Positions 43,754-52,184 of a stretch of 64,000 nt of DNA are shown in pieces (position 1 is the stretch's first letter; each line of letters begins with the position of its first letter). The stretch covers positions 128,315 to 192,314 of the forward strand of contig CAZTAO010000002.1 in the NCBI GenBank assembly GCA_964611645.1, written 5' to 3'. The translations under genes and the position numbers were made by a program. Origin of the DNA: CAZTAO01 sp964611645. Its GTDB lineage: Bacteria > Armatimonadota > UBA5829. The notes below the pieces were generated by a model. It was not told the origin of the DNA. It made no database searches and saw nothing but the letters and a program-made list of their open reading frames with translations.

Positions 43754-45934
43754 TCACTCACCCATCGCCGACCGTAAGAACTCCTCTGTCACCTGCCTCA
43801 CTTCCCTAACCAGAAAATGGTAGTAGGCGGCCAGGGTGGCGCGGTCGGTGGAATCCCTTAGCTGGGAGGCCGTTGCTGTCATCGCAGCTTCGCCCTCTTG
43901 GACTGCGCGGGCGTAATAGTCTCGGGCGCGGGCTATCTCGGCTGACGCAGACGCCTTGTCTTCCGACTTCCCTGCTTCCATTGCCCGGTGGACCGCCATC
44001 CCGCCTTCGTGCAGAAGCTCGATCTCCGTCAGCGCATGGATGGAGAACTCCAGGCGGGATATCCAGTAGGCCAGGTTGCTCTTGCCGCAATCGGACATCG
44101 GCAGTTCCCACAGCCTCTTCAGAGTGATCCGAGCCTGCTCATAAGTCCCGCGGATGTGGAAGAGTACCGTGGACATCGGGTCGCAGGACTTTGCGCGGTA
44201 TTCCATAACCCCGTGCACCGGGAACAGCGGCCCGAGGTCTATATCCAGCAGGACCGTGGTATCCTCAAGCATTCGCATAACCTGGCAGAACGGCTCCACG
44301 CAGTCCTTACCGTACACCCGCTCGAAGTGGTCCCGGTAGGCGTCGCGGGGAGTCAGCGTCGCATCCCACGAGGCTCGCGCAACGTAGGACATCATCGGGT
44401 CGAGGTCACCGATCGGCCAGAAGATGAGCTGGTAGCCGTCCCACCCCAACCTGTGCATCTCCTGCATCACGATATGCATGTTCTCCGTGGTGACCTGTGG
44501 CAGCGAGCCGATGTTGTCATCCTGGAACCTGAACATGAAGGTGCACGGCAGCCTGGCGGTGTCGATTTCCTCAAAGCATCGCATACTCCGGACTGCCCGG
44601 GAGGATGAATAGTCCAGGCAAGTGCAGAAAGTCGCTCCCTCCCACATCACCTTGTCGAATATCGGGTACGCCTCCACTGCATCGATAGGCACGCAGACCC
44701 CAAACGTAGTCCCCTGCCGCTTCGCCTTCTCGATCAGGTCGTTCCCGGCGAAGAACCAGTCATAGAAGTGGAGCATGGATATGGTGGACTTGAACTCCCT
44801 CTCGGCGCGCTTTGGGCCACCGGCAGGGAGGTGGTTTCTCCGGGCGGAGGAGAGCGCCTCGTCTATGTCAAACTCCGGCTCCAGGTGATACTTGTCGGCC
44901 AGTTCGCGCCAGCACTGCGGGAACACGCTTCCTGCCTGGGGGTTCTCGGGCAGTTCCAAGGTAAGCTCGTCTATGCCTGGATAGGTATCAAGGTAGGCTT
45001 CGATCTGCGCGCGGACAAGTTGGGTGTGGTTAGGATTGGTCAGGTCGCCGGTCTCGGCCACAGTGAGGCCGCCCAACTGCACAGCCCCCGACGGCTTCTC
45101 CAGGAGGGGCTTGAACTCAAGCGGGAACTCCATGGGCTGGATGGGCATCGCCACGTGCATCCCCAGCCGCCTCGCTTCATCGATTATCCCGTGCACCAGC
45201 CGCTTTCCAGCCTCCAGAAACTCAGGAGTGTTCTCCTTCCCCGCCAGCTCGGGGTTGGTGAGGAACGGGGCATGGGGCAACTGGTCATAGCCGATGTTGT
45301 CTGAGTCGATGGGGATCTTCTGGCCGAAGAGGATCTGCCCGGAACTCCGGCGGATACCCGCCACTTCATAGCTGACAACAGGCGCCTGCGGGTACGAATG
45401 GACCCTCACGCCGTTGATCTTGAGCTTGAACACTTGCGCGAGGAATGCCCTGTTCTGCTCAGCGGTCCACAGGATCGATCCGGTGGGGAGGTCGACAAAC
45501 ATCGAGACCGCACGAATCCTCTGAACCGGCTCCAGGACAACATCCACATCCGGCAGATGGAATGCCTTCGCGGTATCCGGGAGAAGGTCTTCGTGGAGCA
45601 GGTAGCGCACGCCGTAGCGCTCGACCAGTTCATAAACAGCCCAGGCAACAGCCGCCGGGCTGCCACCGGCAAGAAGCATCGTATCGCGAGAAATGCGCCG
45701 AACGACATGCCCCTGATCCGATATCCCCAACTCTTTCCCCGCGCACTCAGTGACAATCGGGTCGGACTGCAGACCCAGAACAAACAGATAGTCAGAATGG
45801 CTTCTGAGCGTCGAGGTGATATGTGCGGAGACCCCGAACAGCTCATTCAAGTATTGTGCGAGTTCATCCGCCGCAAACCGCTCCAACTCTGTAGCTGAGG
45901 GTGATATTCGGATTTCTACTGCTTCATTGGTCAA
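43754..45934 (-). CDS. GH20b/alpha-glucuronidase N-domain-like protein, cytoplasmic
   Basis: 726 residues. N-terminal domain (LERFAADELAQYLNELFG, LAGGSPAAVAWAVYELVERYGVRYLLHEDLLP) like the DUF4838 neighbours, followed by a TIM-barrel-like region (MFVDLPTGSILWTAEQNRAFLAQVFKLKINGVRVHSYP, YPGIDELTLELPE, CTFMFRFQDDNIGSLPQ, YQLIFWPIGDL). It lacks the C-x-C-x2-C site of the other three. No signal peptide. TTG start with GGAGG six bases upstream. A glycosidase-like role is inferred; it may be an independent branch of the same superfamily. It stands alone, pyk ends about 100 bases upstream. Confidence 0.7.
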   Translation of the reverse strand: MTNEAVEIRISPSATELERFAADELAQYLNELFGVSAHITSTLRSHSDYLFVLGLQSDPIVTECAGKELGISDQGHVVRRISRDTMLLAGGSPAAVAWAVYELVERYGVRYLLHEDLLPDTAKAFHLPDVDVVLEPVQRIRAVSMFVDLPTGSILWTAEQNRAFLAQVFKLKINGVRVHSYPQAPVVSYEVAGIRRSSGQILFGQKIPIDSDNIGYDQLPHAPFLTNPELAGKENTPEFLEAGKRLVHGIIDEARRLGMHVAMPIQPMEFPLEFKPLLEKPSGAVQLGGLTVAETGDLTNPNHTQLVRAQIEAYLDTYPGIDELTLELPENPQAGSVFPQCWRELADKYHLEPEFDIDEALSSARRNHLPAGGPKRAEREFKSTISMLHFYDWFFAGNDLIEKAKRQGTTFGVCVPIDAVEAYPIFDKVMWEGATFCTCLDYSSSRAVRSMRCFEEIDTARLPCTFMFRFQDDNIGSLPQVTTENMHIVMQEMHRLGWDGYQLIFWPIGDLDPMMSYVARASWDATLTPRDAYRDHFERVYGKDCVEPFCQVMRMLEDTTVLLDIDLGPLFPVHGVMEYRAKSCDPMSTVLFHIRGTYEQARITLKRLWELPMSDCGKSNLAYWISRLEFSIHALTEIELLHEGGMAVHRAMEAGKSEDKASASAEIARARDYYARAVQEGEAAMTATASQLRDSTDRATLAAYYHFLVREVRQVTEEFLRSAMGE

Positions 45935-45977
45935 AACGGTCCTCCGGGCAATACTGTCCTTCTTGTTGGCTGGGGTT

Positions 45978-46011
45978 CTTCCTCCCTGATAAGGGAGGGT
46001 AGGGTGGGTTT
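45978..46011. repeat. 34-bp repeat, copy 2
   Basis: Identical over 34 bases to 8830-8863, including the CCTCCCT-GATA-AGGGAGG hairpin and the GTAGGGTGGG tail. It lies between pyk and the glycosidase-like gene and could end pyk transcription. Confidence 0.85.
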
Positions 46012-46031
46012 CCGGGTGCCGCAGCAGATAG

Positions 46032-47444
46032 TTATATCCGAATCACCCTAACCAAACTCGTATTCCCCGCCGCCCCGACAGGCACCCCCGCTATTATCAC
46101 CACCGAGTCGCCCTTTTTGACCAGTTTCTCGGCTTTGGCGGCTACTACTGCGTTGGCTATGAGGGAGTCGGTGTCTTCGGCCATATCCACGCAGATGGGG
46201 TAGACCCCCCATGACATTGTGAGCCTGCGGGCGGTGGGTACACTGGATGCGGCGGCTATTATCTGGCACTTCGGGCGGAACTTGCTCACCAGCCGGGCGG
46301 TGGTACCGGTGTAGGTGCAGGTGATGATGGCGGCGGCATTGAGGTCCTTTGCCAGGCTGACCGACGCTTCGCCGATGGCCTCGGTCACATCCGAACATGA
46401 CGAGCACCCCAGCTTCTGCAGGATGGCGTCGTGGTCCAGCAACTTCTCGGCGCTGCAGGCTACCTTGTGCATCATCTGCACCGACTCCACCGGGTAAGCC
46501 CCCGCGGCGGTTTCCCCGCTGAGCATTGTGGCGTCCGCGCCATCGAGGATAGCGTTGGCTATGTCGGTGACTTCCGCGCGGGTCGGCCTGGAGCTTGTTA
46601 TCATCGAGTCCAGCATCTGCGTCGCTATGATGACCGGTTTGCCCGCGCGGTTGCAGCGGCTGATGATCTTCTTCTGGATGGCCGGAACCTCGTGGATCGG
46701 AAGCTCTATGCCCAGGTCGCCGCGCGCGACCATAATTGCGTCGTATTCCTCGATGATCCCCTGGATGTCTTTCACAGCTTCCGGCCGCTCTATCTTAGCG
46801 ATCACCGGCACACTGCGGCCCTCTTCCTTCATAACAGCCCGCAGCGGTTCGATATCCACCGAGCTCCTTACGAACGAACTGGCCACCCAGTCCACACCAT
46901 TGCGCAGACCAAAGCGGAGGTCGTTGCGGTCTTTCTCAGTGACACCGCTCACTCGGACAGCCAACCCCGGGGCAGTGACGCCTTTGTTGGAACTAAGCTC
47001 GCCCGGCACGATCACCTTCGCGGTCACGCTGTCACCATGGGATGAGACCACCCGAAGCTCGATTTTGGCGTCGTCCAGGAAGATAACCTGCCCGCGCTTC
47101 ATCTGTTTGAGCATCTCCGGGAACGGCAGGCTGACCTGCGTCGCGTCGCCATCGAACTCGCAGGGCTTGAATGTGATGTGGCTGTCCTTCTCCAGCATCA
47201 CACGCCCGGCGCCTATCTTGCCGATTCGGATCTTCGGCCCGGAGAGGTCCTGCATAATACCCACGGTCACCCCAAGCTGCTCGGAGATAGCGCGGATGAG
47301 GTTGATCTTCTCCAGGTGGGTGTCGTAGGCTCCGTGGGAGAAGTTGAGCCGCGCGACGTTCATCCCCGCCTTGATTATCCGCTCAAGGATGCAAGGGTCG
47401 CTGCTCACTGGACCGATAGTGCAGATTATCCGGGTTCTTCGCAT
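46032..47444 (-). CDS. pyk: Pyruvate kinase
   Basis: 470 residues, the short form without the C-terminal PEP-utiliser domain. Opening RRTRIICTIGPVSSD, LSGPKIRIGKI, IAKIERPEAV with the catalytic Lys, and MVARGDLGIELP complete the signature. The last glycolysis step makes pyruvate and ATP. Starts one base after the stop of the fumarase-beta gene, so the two are translated together. No extra regulatory domain seen. Confidence 0.95.
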   Translation of the reverse strand: MRRTRIICTIGPVSSDPCILERIIKAGMNVARLNFSHGAYDTHLEKINLIRAISEQLGVTVGIMQDLSGPKIRIGKIGAGRVMLEKDSHITFKPCEFDGDATQVSLPFPEMLKQMKRGQVIFLDDAKIELRVVSSHGDSVTAKVIVPGELSSNKGVTAPGLAVRVSGVTEKDRNDLRFGLRNGVDWVASSFVRSSVDIEPLRAVMKEEGRSVPVIAKIERPEAVKDIQGIIEEYDAIMVARGDLGIELPIHEVPAIQKKIISRCNRAGKPVIIATQMLDSMITSSRPTRAEVTDIANAILDGADATMLSGETAAGAYPVESVQMMHKVACSAEKLLDHDAILQKLGCSSCSDVTEAIGEASVSLAKDLNAAAIITCTYTGTTARLVSKFRPKCQIIAAASSVPTARRLTMSWGVYPICVDMAEDTDSLIANAVVAAKAEKLVKKGDSVVIIAGVPVGAAGNTSLVRVIRI

Positions 47445-47445
47445 A

Positions 47446-48003
47446 CTATGCTGACTCCGTCTTCGAGTATTTCGCTACGTTTTGTTCGTATAGGTCTCCG
47501 CCGAGGCTGTCGTTGATCACAACCAGCGGCATATCCTTGACCACCAGCCTGTGCACAGCCTCGCAGCCAAGCTCCGGGTAAGCGACCACCTCGCACGACA
47601 CCACGCTCCTGGCAAGAAGCGCCGCTGCGCCGCCGGTGGCGCCGAAGTAGACCGCTTTGTGAGCCTGAATCGCGGCCCTCACATCGCCATTCCGAGCGCC
47701 CTTGCCGATCATACCCTTGAGCCCGGCGGCCAGAAGCACGGGGGTGAAGCGGTCCATCCTGCCCGCGGTGGTCGGGCCGGCTGAGCCAATAACTCTGCCG
47801 GGCGGCGCGGGGGTAGGGCCGACGTAGTATATCACCTGGCCGGCCAGATCAAACGGCATCTCCCCGCCCGAAGCCAGCGCCGCAGCCAGACGAGCATGCG
47901 CGGCATCCCTGGCAGTATACACCACCCCGGATAACAGCACATTGTCGCCGGCTTTCAGCCCGACGACGTCTTCAGTTGTGATTGGGGTTGTGAGTTGGAT
48001 CAT
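47446..48003 (-). CDS. Class I fumarase/tartrate dehydratase beta subunit, orphan
   Basis: 185 residues. LTTPITTEDVVGLKAGDNVLLSGVVYTARDAAHARL and YYVGPTPAPPGRVIGSAGPTTAGRMDRFTP match the FumA/TtdB C-terminal domain. With its alpha partner (iron-sulfur) it hydrates fumarate to malate. The alpha subunit gene is not next to it in this window; upstream is a PIG-L deacetylase separated by a palindromic repeat. One base from pyk, so the operon may tie malate/fumarate flow to glycolysis. Confidence 0.9.
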   Translation of the reverse strand: MIQLTTPITTEDVVGLKAGDNVLLSGVVYTARDAAHARLAAALASGGEMPFDLAGQVIYYVGPTPAPPGRVIGSAGPTTAGRMDRFTPVLLAAGLKGMIGKGARNGDVRAAIQAHKAVYFGATGGAAALLARSVVSCEVVAYPELGCEAVHRLVVKDMPLVVINDSLGGDLYEQNVAKYSKTESA

Positions 48004-48028
48004 TTATTAGTCGCGCGGATCGTGCGTG

Positions 48029-48073
48029 CCCCTCACCCCAGCCCTCTCCCCGACGGCGCGGGGAGAGGGGGAG
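48029..48073. repeat. CCTCACCCCAGCCCTCTCCCC hairpin family, copy at 48 kb
   Basis: C-rich left arm (CCCTCTCCCC) and G-rich right arm (GGGGAGAGGG) around ACGGCG, between the fumarase-beta and deacetylase genes. A near-identical element is at 58.997-59.037 kb and a weaker one near 0.4 kb. It could terminate or protect the transcript. Confidence 0.7.
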
Positions 48074-48091
48074 CGTCATTCGTGTTGGCGG

Positions 48092-48865
48092 CTACGGCCT
48101 CTTGATCAAGCCACCCAAGGCGTTCTCGATCAGTGGTTCCTGGGGGTAGCCGTGGCCTCGGTGCATTGTGAAGCCTTCGGCGTAGGTCACCCCTGCCACT
48201 TCGCCTGCTTCCTTGTCCATCCGCCTCATCTCTTCTATATACTGATCCATCCCGTGCTGGACTCTCAGCCACTCTCTCTGGGAATTGTGGCAGCCCAGCG
48301 CCTCGGCCTTGTCCTCGATCACGCTGGTGATGTCCACATAGAACTCCGACTTCACCGTGTTCCCGAACCAGTCAACGTTGCCAAGCGGTCCGAAGTAGTA
48401 GAGGGCAATAGGGCCATCAACCGGGGGCAGCGAGGCTGCGGGGCCTGTAACATAATTCTTGATGGAGGCGGTAAACGCCGCGCATCTGGCGACCGCGCTG
48501 GCCGTATCGTGGTCCGGCATATAGTCGACGGGGAAGTGGGTGATGATGACTTCCGGACGAACTTCCCGAACCACCGCAATGGTCGCGGCGCGCATGACAT
48601 CATCGTCGAAGACCTTCAGGTCCTGCCCGCCGAGGCAGTGGTAGGTTCCACCAATCCGCGCAGCCGCGTTGACAGCCTCCTGCCGCCTTATCGCCGCGAT
48701 CTCATTGGGCTGGAGCACAGCGCTGCCGCAGTCTCCCGGAGTAAGCGTGGCAATGTGGACATCCCAGCCCGCCTTCGCAAGCAGGAGAAGAGTACCCGCG
48801 CAGCGGAACTCGGCATCGTCCGGGTGGGCGCAGATAGCAAGAACGGTAGGTTTGACTGAACTCAT
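48092..48865 (-). CDS. PIG-L family deacetylase
   Basis: 257 residues from an ATG with GGAGGG eight bases upstream. Zinc motif AHPDDAEF near the start and DYMPDHDTAS with the second His pair. The family removes acetyl from N-acetylglucosamine-linked substrates, in mycothiol, bacillithiol, antibiotic or lipid pathways. A longer frame starts at 49168 but passes through repeat DNA. First gene of the deacetylase-fumarase beta-pyk run. Substrate unknown; amino-sugar use would fit the surrounding glycan genes. Confidence 0.88.
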   Translation of the reverse strand: MSSVKPTVLAICAHPDDAEFRCAGTLLLLAKAGWDVHIATLTPGDCGSAVLQPNEIAAIRRQEAVNAAARIGGTYHCLGGQDLKVFDDDVMRAATIAVVREVRPEVIITHFPVDYMPDHDTASAVARCAAFTASIKNYVTGPAASLPPVDGPIALYYFGPLGNVDWFGNTVKSEFYVDITSVIEDKAEALGCHNSQREWLRVQHGMDQYIEEMRRMDKEAGEVAGVTYAEGFTMHRGHGYPQEPLIENALGGLIKRP

Positions 48866-48891
48866 AGTTTCGACCCTCCATAGAGTGCGCA

Positions 48892-48963
48892 GGTTGAGCG
48901 GAGTCGAAACCAGTGCGAGGAGCATATCAAGCAGCCGTTCATTTCGACTCCGCTCAATGAACG
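48892..48963. repeat. Constant-loop hairpins, second inverted pair
   Basis: Copy at 48892-48911: GGTT/AACC around GAGCGGAGTCGA. Copy at 48936-48963: CGTTCATT/AATGAACG around TCGACTCCGCTC. The loop is the same as at 12.2 and 32.6 kb, in inverted orientation as at 32.6 kb. Lies upstream of the deacetylase gene, about 27 bases before its start. Confidence 0.8.
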
Positions 48964-49004
48964 CGGGTGTGGTTGTAGGTTTTGGGAGGCTAAGGCCCCT
49001 CGAA

Positions 49005-49033
49005 AGTATAGCAGAACGGAGCGGAAAGTGGAA
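49005..49033 (-). promoter_or_regulatory. Likely promoter of the deacetylase operon
   Basis: TTCCAC (49028-49033), 17 bases, TATACT (49005-49010) on the minus strand. The -10 matches; the -35 is partial. It would make RNA that carries the inverted hairpin pair in its leader. Confidence 0.5.
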
Positions 49034-49236
49034 AGCTGTGAGCAGAGCAGCAGAGAGCTGAGTAGCTGAGGGCAGGTGTCCCATAGGTCCTATTCGTCCT
49101 ATATGTCTTATTCCTGCTCCAGCAGGCTCCAATGACAATGCCTCCAGGTTCGGAGAACCTGGAGGCATTGTTGATTACGCGCTATTGTGTGTTTCGCGGC
49201 ATCCGCGCTTCTCCGCGTAATCCGCGTAATCCGCGT
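49034..49236. repeat. Quasi-repetitive intergenic tract and long hairpin
   Basis: GAGCAGAGCAGCAGAGAGCT words (49037-49073), GGTCCTATTCGTCCTATATG-type words (49085-49113), a 15-bp perfect hairpin (AATGCCTCCAGGTTC / GAACCTGGAGGCATT, 49137-49169) and a CCGCGTAAT triple run (49211-49236). The hairpin lies about 77 bases downstream of hcp and may end its transcript. No gene seen in this 380-base gap. Confidence 0.6.
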
Positions 49237-49245
49237 TTCAGAAGG

Positions 49246-50895
49246 CTATCCCAGTATCGCCTTGAGGTCTCCCTCGGGCGTGCCGATGGGCTTAATGCCG
49301 AACTTCTCTACCAGCACTCCAAGCACATCCGGGGTTACGAACGCCGGCAGGCTCGGTCCGAGGCGGATGTTCTGAATACCCAGATACAGCAGGGTCAACA
49401 GGATAGCGACCGCCTTCTGTTCATACCAGGAGAGTATCATCGAGAGCGGCAGGTCATTCACACCGCACTCGAACGCACCCGCCAGGGCGACCGCAATCTG
49501 GATGGCCGAGTAGGCATCGTTGCACTGTCCGATATCCAGCAGCCTCGGAATGCCGCCGATGTCCCCGAAGTCCTGCTTGTTGAACCTGTACTTGCCGCAG
49601 GCAAGGGTGAGGATCACGCAGTCATCCGGCACCTGCTCGGCAAACTGGGTGTAGTAGTCGCGGCCTGTCTTTGCGCCGTCGCATCCGCCGATCAGGAAGA
49701 AGTGCTTGATCTTCCCGGCCTTCACTGCGTCGATCACAGGTCCGGCAACTCCCATAACAGCCGCGTGCCCGAAGCCGACCGTGATCGTCTTGTCCGCTCC
49801 GTCTTCCTTGAACCCTTCGGCAGCCAGCGCGGCTTCGATGACCGGGGAGAAGTCGGCGTGGGTTACGTGCTCAACATTCGGCCAGGCGACCAGCCCCGTG
49901 GTGAAGATGCGGCCCTTGTAGCTGTCGCGAGGCCGCTGTATGCAGTTGGTGGTCATCAGGATCGCGCCAGGGAATGCGTCGAACTCCTTGGCCTGATCCT
50001 GCCACGCGCCGCCGTAGTTGCCGGCCAGGTGCTTGAACGCCTTGAGCTTGGGATACGAATGGGCGGGAAGCATCTCGCCGTGGGTGTAGATGTTGATCCC
50101 CTTGCCCTCGGTCTGCTTCAGAAGTTCATGCAAGTCCTTCAGATCGTGTCCGGAGACCAGTATGGCCTTGCCTTTGATCGGCTCGACCCGAACCTGCGTC
50201 GGGACGGGGTCGCCGTAGGCTTCGGTGTTCGCGGTATCCAGCAGTTCCATGACCTTGAGGTTCAGTTCGCCGGTGCCAAGCGCCAGAGGCAGCAGTTTGT
50301 CGACCGTCAGGTCCGGGTCTGTGAGCTTATCCAGCGTCGAATTGAAGCCTGCGTAGACCTCGTCACTGTCCTTGCCGAGGACGTGTGCGTGGTCGGCATA
50401 CGCCGCCGCGCCCTTCACTCCGAAGAGCACCAGGTCGTGAAGCCCCGCTATGGTGTCGCCCCAGGCTTCTTTGCGCTTGGTTACAGACACATCGTCAGCC
50501 TGCTTTAGAAGGCCGTCGAGGTCCTTTGATGGAACCCACGCCGCCGCCCCGCCGAGTTTCTCGGGAGTTTTTCCAGCCTTGGCGCAGGCGGCCTCATACA
50601 TTGCCTTTGCCCGGTCGCGGACGTCCGCGCCCTTGAGGATCATTTTCTCGATCTTCTCGGGGTCGAAGTTGACGTTGGTCACCGTGGTAAACAACGCTTC
50701 CACCACAAACAAGTCCACATCACGGTCGCTGGTGCCCAGTTCCCTGGCGCGGGTCGCATAGTTCGCTACACCCTTGGCCGCGTAGACCAGAAGGTCCTGC
50801 AGGTTGGATGTGGTCGGGTCTTTTCCGCAGACTCCCTGGATTGTACACCCTGTGCCTTTGGCCGTTTGCTCACACTGATAACAGAACATTCCCAT
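49246..50895 (-). CDS. hcp: Hybrid cluster protein, hydroxylamine/NO reductase
   Basis: 549 residues. N-terminal FCYQCEQTAKGTGCTIQGVCGK holds the four cubane-cluster cysteines; later VSGHDLKDL, THGEMLPAH, NCIQRP, IGGCDG and ECGVNDLP carry the hybrid-cluster ligands. Hcp proteins detoxify nitric oxide and hydroxylamine or regulate by S-nitrosylation under low oxygen. AGGAG lies ten bases before the start. An Rrf2 regulator and ferredoxin are encoded 0.5-1.7 kb upstream on the same strand, likely one control unit. Confidence 0.95.
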   Translation of the reverse strand: MGMFCYQCEQTAKGTGCTIQGVCGKDPTTSNLQDLLVYAAKGVANYATRARELGTSDRDVDLFVVEALFTTVTNVNFDPEKIEKMILKGADVRDRAKAMYEAACAKAGKTPEKLGGAAAWVPSKDLDGLLKQADDVSVTKRKEAWGDTIAGLHDLVLFGVKGAAAYADHAHVLGKDSDEVYAGFNSTLDKLTDPDLTVDKLLPLALGTGELNLKVMELLDTANTEAYGDPVPTQVRVEPIKGKAILVSGHDLKDLHELLKQTEGKGINIYTHGEMLPAHSYPKLKAFKHLAGNYGGAWQDQAKEFDAFPGAILMTTNCIQRPRDSYKGRIFTTGLVAWPNVEHVTHADFSPVIEAALAAEGFKEDGADKTITVGFGHAAVMGVAGPVIDAVKAGKIKHFFLIGGCDGAKTGRDYYTQFAEQVPDDCVILTLACGKYRFNKQDFGDIGGIPRLLDIGQCNDAYSAIQIAVALAGAFECGVNDLPLSMILSWYEQKAVAILLTLLYLGIQNIRLGPSLPAFVTPDVLGVLVEKFGIKPIGTPEGDLKAILG

Positions 50896-50913
50896 CGTCG
50901 TTGATCTCCTATG

Positions 50914-51063
50914 TCTGATTTTGCGTCTGTGTCTGGTTTTGCGCTCGTATGTAACGCTTGGATCTGTGAGGTCGCTGCCTCACCTCTGGTCCCATCCCTC
51001 CAGGTATCCTACCTGGAGGGCAATCAGCTTCTCATCCCTCCATGTAGTCCCTACCTGGAGGGA
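50914..51063. repeat. CCCTCCAGGTA hairpins, copies 2 and 3, and a short direct repeat
   Basis: A perfect hairpin (CCCTCCAGGTA / TACCTGGAGGG, loop TCC, 50996-51020) is followed by an imperfect one (CCCTCCATGTAG / CTACCTGGAGGG, 51036-51063). A TCTG-TTTTGCG direct repeat sits at 50914-50943. They lie between hcp and the cupin gene. Confidence 0.7.
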
Positions 51064-51069
51064 GAATCA

Positions 51070-51387
51070 CTAAGTGCCGTTGAGCTTAACTACCATCACC
51101 CGCAGCAGCCCGTCGGAATCGTTGCCGAGGCCGTGGGGGATGTTCTTGGGGCTCTCGACCAGCGTCCCAACCGAAACGCTCTCTTTCTCTTCGCCTATAG
51201 AGATATACCCGCTGCCCTCCAGCACGAAGAAGAAGACATCGATCGGGGTGGTGTGCGTTGCTACCACTTCGCCGGGCGTGAGCGACATGTGCATCACGGT
51301 CGCTCCCACGCCGTCATACAGCTTCTTTATCTTCAGCCCCTTGGGATTCGGCTGATCGGGCGCTTGATCTACTCTTGTGATTTTCAT
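51070..51387 (-). CDS. Cupin domain protein
   Basis: 105 residues from an ATG with AAGG nine bases upstream; an ATG three codons earlier is the alternative. MSLTPGEVVATHTTPIDVFFFVLEGSGYISIGEE matches cupin motif 1 (His-rich, G-x5-HxH-like with Glu) and GTLVESPKNIPHGLGND motif 2. Small cupins bind metal and sugars, hormones or redox ligands. Placed between ferredoxin and hcp, so likely in the stress operon. Role unknown. Confidence 0.8.
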   Translation of the reverse strand: MKITRVDQAPDQPNPKGLKIKKLYDGVGATVMHMSLTPGEVVATHTTPIDVFFFVLEGSGYISIGEEKESVSVGTLVESPKNIPHGLGNDSDGLLRVMVVKLNGT

Positions 51388-51422
51388 CTTACCCATCCTT
51401 ACTCAAATTCGACTCAGAACAA

Positions 51423-52169
51423 CTAGCTCGCAACTCCCACGGGGCCGTGCTCGACTGTCTCCAGCACTGCTCCGTCAACGCTTACCACTACCTCGGTGAA
51501 TGGTATGTCCGCACCGGACTTCTCAACAGCCATCTCTGCGATTTTCACCAGCCCGCTGCAGCACGGGACTTCCATCCTCAGGACAGTCAGACTCTTGACT
51601 CCGCCGACTTTGAGTATGTCGGCCAGCTTGCCCACGTAGTAGCCGGAGTCATCCAGCTTCGGACACCCGACCACTACCGGCCTGCCATTCAGGTACCTGG
51701 TGTGGAAGTCGGCCAATGCGAACGGCACGCAGTCGGCAGAGAGCAACAGGTCAGCGCCAACGAAGAACGGCGCCATCGCGGGGGCAAGCTTGAGCTGCAC
51801 CGGCCAATTGGTCAGAGCAGAAGGCGCGGTGTCGCAGCAGGCAGAGTCACAGCCGCACGGCTCTTTGCGCTCGATGGTTCTCATTGCTGTCCCGGGGCAT
51901 CCGCAGGCCAGCTTCTCCGGCTGCTTCATCTTCTCCACATGCTTCATCGCAGCCTCTTCATCGAACTCCGGCGCATCCCGCTCTTCAATAATGATCGCAT
52001 CCACCGGGCATTCGCCCAGGCACGCCCCGAGGCCGTCGCAGTAGATGTCGCTGACCAGCTTCGCCTTGCCGTTCACTATCTGGATAGCGCCCTCAGCGCA
52101 AGCTCCAACACACAGCCCGCAGCCGGTACACTTCTCTTCGTCAAATCTCACTATGTTTCGCTTTGCCAT
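51423..52169 (-). CDS. 4Fe-4S ferredoxin-type protein
   Basis: 248 residues. Two clusters near the N-terminus: CTGCGLCVGACAEGAI and YCDGLGACLGECPVDAI (the second is spaced C-x5-C-x3-CP). Further Cys pairs at LACGCPG, EPCGCDSACCD and MEVPCCSGL suggest an added cofactor site. It should shuttle electrons, probably to Hcp as Hcr-like partner proteins do. GGGGGAG lies 8 bases before the ATG; 15 bases after the Rrf2 gene. Confidence 0.85.
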   Translation of the reverse strand: MAKRNIVRFDEEKCTGCGLCVGACAEGAIQIVNGKAKLVSDIYCDGLGACLGECPVDAIIIEERDAPEFDEEAAMKHVEKMKQPEKLACGCPGTAMRTIERKEPCGCDSACCDTAPSALTNWPVQLKLAPAMAPFFVGADLLLSADCVPFALADFHTRYLNGRPVVVGCPKLDDSGYYVGKLADILKVGGVKSLTVLRMEVPCCSGLVKIAEMAVEKSGADIPFTEVVVSVDGAVLETVEHGPVGVAS

Positions 52170-52184
52170 TGGTCTTTCTCCCCC

